From positions 1 through 11,265 of the forward strand of contig JASEGY010000075.1 of NCBI GenBank assembly GCA_030019105.1: a DNA stretch of 11,265 bases, given 5' to 3'. Under the pieces are notes generated by a model. It ran no database searches, was not told the origin of the DNA, and worked only from the letters and a program-made list of their open reading frames with translations. Below, piece by piece: positions 6,882-11,265 of this stretch. The position numbers were made by a program, and so were the translations under genes. Position 1 is the stretch's first letter. Each line of letters begins with the position of its first letter. This stretch comes from a bacterium. Its GTDB lineage: Bacteria; UBA9089; JASEGY01.

Positions 6882-6973
6882 TGTCCTATATGTCCTATTT
6901 GTCTTATATGTCCTTATGTGGTTAAAATATACTAAACTTTTCGGCCTCTTCTGACGATATAGGATGTAGGACT
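6882..6973. repeat. 9-bp TGTCCTATA repeats with an inverted partner, upstream of flgB
   Basis: Four imperfect 9-bp units (TGTCCTATA, TGTCCTATT, TGTCTTATA, TGTCCTTAT) run from 6882 to 6917. A partial inverted counterpart, TATAGGATGTAGGACTA, is at 6958-6974, ending just before the flgB ribosome site. Between them TTAAAATATACT is A/T rich, and TTGTCT-N17-TTAAAA could serve as a weak promoter, but this is too poor to claim. codY occupies this gap in Bacillus; no trace of it is visible. Confidence 0.5.
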
Positions 6974-6996
6974 AAAAAAAACGGGAGGAACTTAAT

Positions 6997-7425
6997 ATGT
7001 TCGATGACTCATCTATGATGCAAACTATTAATGTCCTGCATCAAGGGCTGAATACGTCCTCACTCCGCCACGAAGTTATCTCACACAACATCGCCAATGT
7101 CAATACCCCTGGCTACAAATCACGACGAGTAAATTTTGAAACACACTTGCGAAGCGCCCTTCGGGGAGAAGGTGAATTAGAGTCTATTACTGCTAACCCG
7201 AGACATATCCACTTTGGTGGTTGGCCTGATCCGTCTAACGTCAGTGCTTCAACTGTAATCAATGATGACCTTATCTACCGCAATGACGGAAACAGCGTGG
7301 ATATCGATCAGGAGACGGCTATCCTGGCCAAGAATACCATCATGTACAATGCCCTGTCAACCAGGATAAGTGGACACTTCAGGCTACTTAGAGATGCGAT
7401 CAGAAGTGGACCGGGCGGTGTATAA
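6997..7425 (+). CDS. flgB: Flagellar basal-body rod protein FlgB
   Basis: Proximal rod component, assembled in the periplasm onto the MS ring/FliE. The 142-residue protein is normal for FlgB. It opens with MQTINVLHQGLNTSSLRHEVISHNIANVNTPGYKSRRVNFE, containing the NIANVNTPGYK rod-protein signature (residues about 30-42), and ends with the family pattern SVDIDQETAILAKNTIMYNALSTRISGHF, whose C-terminal helix packs with the N-terminal one in the rod. There is no signal peptide, as expected for export through the flagellar type III apparatus. ATG 6997 follows GGGAGGA with good spacing. Followed by flgC after 29 nt; flgB-flgC-fliE-fliF is the standard cluster order. Confidence 0.96.
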   Translation: MFDDSSMMQTINVLHQGLNTSSLRHEVISHNIANVNTPGYKSRRVNFETHLRSALRGEGELESITANPRHIHFGGWPDPSNVSASTVINDDLIYRNDGNSVDIDQETAILAKNTIMYNALSTRISGHFRLLRDAIRSGPGGV

Positions 7426-7454
7426 TAAACATGAAGGGGAGGTAGCGGTTAATT

Positions 7455-8036
7455 ATGTGGAGACTTGAAAGCGTTGATAGAGTATTAGGCGTAGTTGGTC
7501 GAAGCAGGAGACCTGAAGCATCCGGGAGACTTTTTACGGCCATTGATGCCAGTGGCTCCGGAATGACGGGCGAACGTCTTCGAATGGATCTGATTGCTGA
7601 CAATATTGCCAATGTCAATTCGACCAGAACCCCGGAAGGCGGCCCTTATCGTCGAAAGCAGGCTATTTTCACCCCCAGGCCTGCCGGCTGGAATTTCCCT
7701 ATCCCTTTTGGCAATATTTTAAATCTGGCCGATCAATTAAAGGCCAAACAAACTGATCCGGAGCATATCCCTTTTGAAGATAAAATTGGTTCCGGCCCCT
7801 ATCCTCAACGGGGGGTAAGGGTCTTAGCTATTGTCAAGGATCAATCGCCCTTTCGGTTGGAATTTCAGCCCGGTCATCCTGATGCGGATGCGAAAGGATA
7901 TGTGAAGATGCCTAATGTTAATATAGTCCATGAAATGACCGATATGATATCAGCTTCCAGGGCCTACGAGGCCAATGTCTCAGCCGTCCAGTCAGCCAAA
8001 AATATGATGATGAAGGCCCTTCAGATAGGCAGATAA
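7455..8036 (+). CDS. flgC: Flagellar basal-body rod protein FlgC with N-terminal insertion
   Basis: Proximal rod protein, partner of FlgB. The body LFTAIDASGSGMTGERLRMDLIADNIANVNSTRTPEGGPYRRKQAIF and the tail YVKMPNVNIVHEMTDMISASRAYEANVSAVQSAKNMMMKALQIGR are diagnostic. The 193-residue protein is longer than usual at the N-terminus because residues 5-26 (ESVDRVLGVVGRSRRPEASGRL) precede the conserved LFTAID. GGAGACTT occurs at 7459-7466 and 7525-7532, exactly 66 nt apart; collapsing it gives MWRLFTAIDASGSG, a normal FlgC start in 171 residues. ATG 7455 is the only ATG/GTG/TTG in this frame before LFTAID and has GGGGAGG about 11 nt upstream, so the extension is probably translated. It may alter N-terminal helix packing or the export signal; this is inference. 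Confidence 0.95.
   Translation: MWRLESVDRVLGVVGRSRRPEASGRLFTAIDASGSGMTGERLRMDLIADNIANVNSTRTPEGGPYRRKQAIFTPRPAGWNFPIPFGNILNLADQLKAKQTDPEHIPFEDKIGSGPYPQRGVRVLAIVKDQSPFRLEFQPGHPDADAKGYVKMPNVNIVHEMTDMISASRAYEANVSAVQSAKNMMMKALQIGR
7459..7532. repeat. In-frame insertion in flgC flanked by 8-bp direct repeats
   Basis: The 8-mer GGAGACTT flanks 58 bp (7467-7524); total added length is 66 nt, or 22 codons. The insert has no clear overall palindrome (only GGTC..GACC near 7497-7513). No second copy is present in this window, so whether it belongs to a dispersed family cannot be told from here. Confidence 0.65.
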
Positions 8037-8037
8037 C

Positions 8038-8080
8038 GATTGCGGATTGTAGATTGCGGATTGTAGATTGCGGATTGCGG
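8038..8080. repeat. GGATTG-type repeat after flgC
   Basis: GATTGCGGATTGTA is repeated about three times in tandem starting two bases after the flgC stop. Same family as the copies at 3622, 4739 and 8479. This opens the 476-bp gene-free stretch between flgC and fliE, which consists almost entirely of repeats. Confidence 0.8.
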
Positions 8081-8095
8081 AATGAAAAAATCCGG

Positions 8096-8272
8096 GACGG
8101 TTCATAATCTACAATTTTACTGTGAAAACTTGTGGATTGAATATCGAATATCGAATAAAGAATTTAGAATTATGAAGTCTTGTTCCCCTTTTTCCTTCGA
8201 CATTCATTATTCCTTGTTCGATATTCGATATTTTACTCAGCCGCAAGCTTTCACAGTAAGGTGAACCATCCC
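8096..8272. mobile_element. Inverted-repeat element flanked by 10-bp direct repeats
   Basis: AAAAATCCGG stands on both sides (8086-8095, 8273-8282), like a target-site duplication. Inside, the ends pair as GGGACGGTTCA (8094-8104) with TGAACCATCCC (8262-8272), followed inward by ACTGTGAAA.CTTG and its complement, and then by AATATCGAATATCGAA with its complement TTCGATATTCGATATT. It has no transposase and forms one long hairpin. The layered structure suggests an older hairpin repeat (ATTCGATATTCG family) nested within another. Confidence 0.65.
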
Positions 8273-8307
8273 AAAAATCCGGACATGTGCAATCAACTTT
8301 ATTTTAA

Positions 8308-8415
8308 CGCAAAAAACGCAGAGATTACGCAGAGTTCGCAAAGATTAAATGATTAAATAATCTTTATCTCCTTTGCGTCCTTTGCGTCCTTTACGTCCTT
8401 TACGTCCTTTACGTC
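8308..8415. repeat. Hairpin with five tandem 9-bp units (CTTTGCGTC/CTTTACGTC)
   Basis: The right side holds five exact-length 9-bp units, two CTTTGCGTC followed by three CTTTACGTC (8371-8415). The left side carries the complementary pattern less regularly (AACGCAAAAAACGCAGAG..ACGCAGAGTTCGCAAAG). The centre pairs AAAGATTA (8340-8347) with TAATCTTT (8358-8365). Too short and too regular in spacing for a CRISPR; there are no spacers. Confidence 0.7.
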
Positions 8416-8425
8416 CTTAATTAAT

Positions 8426-8511
8426 AAAGGAGGGGAAGAGTGGTTGTCGATTGCAGATTAGCGATTACTGGATATAAAATCCGAAATCCGCAATCCGCAA
8501 TCCGAAATTAA
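8426..8511 (+). other. Possible leader reading frame coupled to fliE
   Basis: A very strong ribosome site AAAGGAGGGG (8426-8435) lies 77 nt before the fliE ATG. It is well placed for GTG 8440, which opens a 23-codon frame ending at TAA 8509-8511, one base before ATG 8513. The frame runs through a GGATTG-type repeat (8479-8506). fliE has no ribosome site of its own, so reinitiation after this leader is a plausible way of translating it. The alternative is that the repeat simply displaced the ribosome site and fliE is poorly translated. Confidence 0.4.
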
Positions 8512-8512
8512 G

Positions 8513-8827
8513 ATGAATAACCCGGTAGATCTATTTTCGCTCAGACCAGAGCCATTAATAAAAGAAGCGGGGAAGAAGAAAGCGAAGCAGCAGGCTGCCC
8601 CCAATATGGTTGATCTGTTTTCTGAAATAATGAAAAGCGGGTTAACTTCCACAAATAACCGGCTCTCAGAGTCCGAGGACATGACTCAAAAGTTAACTTC
8701 AGGTGAAGTGACCAATATTCATGATGTTATGATTGCGGCTGAGAAAGCAGGCATCGCCCTCAATTTTACTATGGAGATAAGAAACAAGGTCATACGAGCC
8801 TACGATGAGATTATGCGGATGAGGTAA
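8513..8827 (+). CDS. fliE: Flagellar hook-basal body complex protein FliE
   Basis: Small rod-base protein that joins the MS ring (FliF) to the proximal rod and opens rod export. The 104 residues are a normal length. The C-terminal half, SGEVTNIHDVMIAAEKAGIALNFTMEIRNKVIRAYDEIMRMR, is the FliE signature, two helices resembling the inner D0 helices of rod proteins. The N-terminal half is lysine/alanine rich and weakly conserved, as usual. ATG 8513 is the only reasonable start for this length, yet lacks a ribosome site because a repeat lies directly upstream. fliF follows after 46 nt. Confidence 0.95.
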   Translation: MNNPVDLFSLRPEPLIKEAGKKKAKQQAAPNMVDLFSEIMKSGLTSTNNRLSESEDMTQKLTSGEVTNIHDVMIAAEKAGIALNFTMEIRNKVIRAYDEIMRMR

Positions 8828-8873
8828 TTAATAATTACCGGAAGCGTTCAATAAGCCTTGGGAGGGGAACTAA

Positions 8874-10553
8874 ATGAACGAATTCTTGGCTCGTTTGCTC
8901 CAACAGTTTAAAACTGTCTGGGAGGGACTTACCCGGAATCAGCGGATAGTAATAATTTCTGCGGTGGCTGTGGTAGGGATAGCCCTGGCCGGCTTGATTA
9001 TCTGGAGTACACGGGAGGAATATGTTGTCCTCTATTCCAGGATAGATACAGAAGAAGCAGGTCGTATAACGGCCAAATTAAATGAATGGAAGCAGCCCTT
9101 TCGGTTGGAAGGGAATACTATCTTTGTTCCGATCAAAGATAAGGATACTATAAGACTGAATTTAGCTTCAGAAAAGCTTGCCCCCACAGGCGGAGTGGTT
9201 GATTTCAGTATCTTTGACAAGGTGAACTTAACCACGACGGATTTTGAACGCCATGTTAACTTCCTCCGAGCCCTCCAGGGAGAACTCACTCGAACCATAA
9301 AATCTATTGATCAAATAGACGATGCCCGCATCATGATCGTTATGCCCAAGAAGGACCTCTATGTGGAAGAAGAGGAACTGGCTACGGCTTCGATAAAGTT
9401 AGAGCTGAGTCCTTATTCCACCCTTGATGCCGGGCAGGTTAAGGGTATTGTTTACTTAGTTGCTTCAGCCGTAGAAGGGCTTTCGCCGGAAAATGTAACT
9501 ATTGTCGATCAAAAAGGTAACATCCTCTCAGATATTCTGGGTGAAGATGCTACTCCGGCCAAGCAAGCAGGAGATCAATTAGATAGACAGAGAGAGGAAG
9601 GCAATAGGTTAGCCCGCAAGATCAAACAAACTTTAGGCCGGGTACTTGGTCCTGATAAGGTGGATGTCATTGTCAAGTGGGAGATGAACTTTGACCGGCT
9701 CGAAACTAAGGCCAAGAATTATACCAAGACACAAACCGGCATTGGAGAATCTGAAGTCTTAAAGATTAGTGATGAGATAGAAAAAGAGCAGTTCAAGGGA
9801 TTGGGACAAAAGCCGGAGGGGCCGCCGGGAGTGGAGTCTAATATACCTACTTATGAGGGCATAACTGAGGCTAAAGGACCTCTGGAATATAAGAGAGATG
9901 AACAGCGAACCAATTATGTCCCTAATGAAGAGGAGACTTTAAAGATTCGTGCTCCGGCCACAACCAAGATCGCTGTGGCTGTATTTGTCGATGGCATCTA
10001 TGAACGGGATAAGGATGGAGAGCGGATACCGGATAAGGAAACCGGCTTGCCTATTTATAAGCCCAGGACAGAAGAAGAGATGACTAAATACGAGAGTCTG
10101 GTCAGGGCGGCTGTTGGGAATGAAAAAGAGGAAAAAGAAGAGGGCCGGATGTACGTGGTTAAGGTGGAAAACGTTCAGTTTGACCGCACTCAGGAATGGG
10201 CCTGGGAGAATAAGCTGAAGGCCCAGGCAGCCCGGCAGCAGATGATGTTATATAGTCTTGTGGGCACAATCCTTGTTGTCCTTGTTTTATTTTTAGTTGT
10301 CAAATACGGAAGGAGATATTTGGCGGAGAGAAAGAGGCTAAAGGAAGAAGAAGCCCGGCGGAGAGAATTGGAAGAGGCTGAACGTACCAGGTTAGCGGCT
10401 GAAGAAGAAGAAGCCGAAGCTCAGCTTGCCGGTCTTACTCCGGAAGAAAGAGCGATATCGGAGTTACAAAAGGCCTGTGCCGGCCTGGCCCAGGATCGGC
10501 CGGAACTAGTCGCGAATTTGCTTCGCACCTGGATAGCGGAGGAGGCGGAATAA
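8874..10553 (+). CDS. fliF: Flagellar MS-ring protein FliF
   Basis: Forms the MS ring in the inner membrane, the platform for the rod, the export gate and the C-ring. 559 residues, normal for FliF. Two membrane helices: about 25-44 (IVIISAVAVVGIALAGLIIW) and about 457-477 (MMLYSLVGTILVVLVLFLVV). Between them lies the periplasmic part with the YscJ/FliF ring-building motif (YVVLYSRIDTEEAGRITAKL, NFLRALQGELTRTI, DARIMIVMP). After the second helix a charged, glutamate-rich helix leads to ERAISELQKACAGLAQDRPELVANLLRTWIAEEAE, the cytoplasmic tail that in studied species binds the FliG N-domain. ATG 8874 follows GGAGGGG with ideal spacing. Its TAA stop is entered by an 18-bp inverted-repeat element. 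Confidence 0.97.
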   Translation: MNEFLARLLQQFKTVWEGLTRNQRIVIISAVAVVGIALAGLIIWSTREEYVVLYSRIDTEEAGRITAKLNEWKQPFRLEGNTIFVPIKDKDTIRLNLASEKLAPTGGVVDFSIFDKVNLTTTDFERHVNFLRALQGELTRTIKSIDQIDDARIMIVMPKKDLYVEEEELATASIKLELSPYSTLDAGQVKGIVYLVASAVEGLSPENVTIVDQKGNILSDILGEDATPAKQAGDQLDRQREEGNRLARKIKQTLGRVLGPDKVDVIVKWEMNFDRLETKAKNYTKTQTGIGESEVLKISDEIEKEQFKGLGQKPEGPPGVESNIPTYEGITEAKGPLEYKRDEQRTNYVPNEEETLKIRAPATTKIAVAVFVDGIYERDKDGERIPDKETGLPIYKPRTEEEMTKYESLVRAAVGNEKEEKEEGRMYVVKVENVQFDRTQEWAWENKLKAQAARQQMMLYSLVGTILVVLVLFLVVKYGRRYLAERKRLKEEEARRRELEEAERTRLAAEEEEAEAQLAGLTPEERAISELQKACAGLAQDRPELVANLLRTWIAEEAE

Positions 10554-10689
10554 GTTTCGAGTTTCGGGTTCGGGGCACCCGCTTGCGGGCCAAGCTGGCC
10601 TGGCAGGTCGTCGAGTTTATTTATCTGTAAGCGTTCAGGTATCAGATTCTGCAAGGTTGCCTGCCCGGCTTAACCCGAAACTCGAAACT
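10553..10689. mobile_element. 137-bp element with perfect 18-bp inverted ends after fliF
   Basis: AGTTTCGAGTTTCGGGTT (10553-10570) is perfectly repeated in inverse at 10672-10689. Inside are two small hairpins, CCCGC-TT-GCGGG and GCCAAGCTGGC. The left part is homologous in reverse to the repeat inside xerC (2705-2751). No protein is encoded. It begins on the last base of the fliF stop codon and ends one base before MITE copy 2. Confidence 0.75.
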
Positions 10690-10690
10690 A

Positions 10691-10829
10691 TCAGTCTGTC
10701 GGAGTGAAATAGAGAATCCCAATGTTCACGGCATCTTGTTGTAGTTGCAGAGCTTGCTCTGCCAAAACGTCGAGCAAGCTCGACCACTACAAAATTGCGC
10801 ACAGATAGATTTTCACTCCGACAGACTGC
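10691..10829. mobile_element. 139-bp MITE, copy 2
   Basis: Same element as at 2298-2436, differing in the first base and in one base near the right end, where this copy has the better-matched inverted repeat (TTTTCACTCCGACAGACTG). TA is present at the left (10689-10690) but the right neighbour is TC, so the target duplication is not intact here. It ends 11 nt before ATG 10841. Confidence 0.85.
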
Positions 10830-10840
10830 TCGGAACTCTA

Positions 10841-11155
10841 ATGATTGCTCTCTTTATTTTAGGGACATATATTGCATTTCTGGCCGGGCTTATCGTGATA
10901 GAATATTTCGTCTATCAGAACTTTGAAAAGAGGAACGCAAAGAAAAGAAGAGAACTGGAAGAGAAAGTGAAACAGTTAGTGCGGGAGAAAGTTGCTGTAT
11001 CTAAAGTAGCAGCTAAACAAGAAGGTAGTACCCATGGATATTTCCCTCAAGATAGAACCAACTTGTCTCGCCTTCAGTTATGTCTTGGGATGGTTAAAGA
11101 AAAACCTGAATTAATAGCCAACTTACTTAAAAGTTGGATGGAAGAAAAGGAGTAA
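10841..11155 (+). CDS. Small membrane protein with a FliF-like FliG-binding tail
   Basis: From ATG 10841 the protein has 104 residues. It has one membrane helix (about 3-24), a lysine/glutamate-rich helix likely to coil (about 27-55), a short linker, and a C-terminus LSRLQLCLGMVKEKPELIANLLKSWMEEKE. This last part matches the end of FliF in the same window (KACAGLAQDRPELVANLLRTWIAEEAE), sharing PEL.ANLL..W..E. The whole layout (membrane helix, charged helix, FliG-binding tail) repeats the last ~100 residues of FliF without the ring domain. Hence an inner-membrane protein whose tail faces the cytoplasm and may bind FliG; this is inference. The frame also stays open back to TTG 10745, but those residues are encoded by the MITE. 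Its ribosome site (GGAA, 10832-10835) is weak. Confidence 0.7.
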   Translation: MIALFILGTYIAFLAGLIVIEYFVYQNFEKRNAKKRRELEEKVKQLVREKVAVSKVAAKQEGSTHGYFPQDRTNLSRLQLCLGMVKEKPELIANLLKSWMEEKE

Positions 11156-11163
11156 CTCCTCAG

Positions 11164-11196
11164 GTTGTTAGGTTCAAAGGTTCAAGGTTCGCGGTT
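11164..11196. repeat. GGTTCAA-type low-complexity repeat
   Basis: Overlapping units GGTTGTTA, GGTTCAAA, GGTTCAA, GGTTCGC in the gap after the last gene. A short dispersed-repeat style similar to the other families; no second copy is present in the window. Confidence 0.4.
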
Positions 11197-11215
11197 AGTT
11201 GCCTTGCGCTCCTGG

Positions 11216-11265
11216 TATACTATTACCCCGCAACATTTGCGTTGTCCGCGAGAATGTTACGATTG
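11216..11265. repeat. 50-bp terminal repeat, right copy
   Basis: Exact reverse complement of 2-51. Inner edge GGTATACTATTACC; the shared part starts at TATAC. See the left copy. Confidence 0.85.

Noticed and set aside
7431..7445. Four-codon frame ATG AAG GGG AGG TAG before flgC
   Set aside because: It coincides with the flgC ribosome site and is most simply explained by that purine run.
8082..8264. 60-residue + strand frame between flgC and fliE
   Set aside because: It lies almost wholly within an inverted-repeat element, has no ribosome site and shows no protein-like pattern.
8037..8512. CRISPR array
   Set aside because: Repeat units are 9 to 14 bp, contiguous or irregular, without unique spacers of constant length.
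10745..10840. N-terminal extension of the last gene from TTG 10745
   Set aside because: These residues are encoded by MITE copy 2 and equal those at 2352; ATG 10841 starts directly at the membrane helix. Kept only as an alternative.

Overview
The window (about 45-47% GC by eye) reads as one co-oriented chromosomal gene cluster from a flagellated bacterium. Every convincing gene is on the + strand: topA, an antitoxin-like gene, xerC, an antitoxin/PIN-toxin pair, hslV, hslU, flgB, flgC, fliE, fliF and a small FliF-tail-like membrane protein. The order topA-xerC-hslV-hslU-flgB-flgC-fliE-fliF is the one known from Bacillus and relatives (topA-trmFO-codV-clpQ-clpY-codY-flgB-flgC-fliE-fliF), here without trmFO and codY. 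The sequence does not fix the phylum. The very high density of short dispersed repeats resembles uncultured candidate-phylum genomes known from metagenomes, but that is only an impression.

Layout: 52-2268 topoisomerase I; 2286-2696 an antitoxin-like gene whose fourth codon was hit by a 139-bp MITE; 2693-3619 XerC; 3799-4675 a type II toxin-antitoxin pair; 4736-6848 the HslUV protease; 6997-8036 rod proteins FlgB and FlgC; 8037-8512 a gene-free stretch built from at least four repeat elements; 8513-10553 FliE and FliF (rod/MS-ring junction and MS ring); 10553-10829 two abutting repeat elements; 10841-11155 a small protein with one membrane helix, a charged helix and a copy of the FliF C-terminal FliG-binding tail. 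The first and last 50 bp are an inverted copy of the same repeat, so the window is probably a whole contig that ends in repeats.

The most notable feature is how repeats relate to gene starts. Short palindromic or low-complexity elements lie at, or just inside, the 5' end of seven genes (topA, the antitoxin, xerC, hslV, flgC, fliE and the FliF-tail gene). In four cases flanking direct repeats allow an uninterrupted ancestral N-terminus to be proposed, and the added length is a multiple of three each time: 141 nt in the antitoxin gene (with an internal stop), 36 nt in xerC, 36 nt in hslV and 66 nt in flgC. For hslV and flgC the reconstructed N-terminus is the normal family N-terminus. This recalls the in-frame Rickettsia palindromic elements, but concentrated at N-termini and involving several unrelated repeat families.

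Functionally the cluster joins chromosome topology and dimer resolution (TopA, XerC), protein quality control (HslUV) and the inner flagellar basal body (FlgB, FlgC, FliE, FliF). The extra small protein next to fliF is a candidate FliG-interacting membrane protein.
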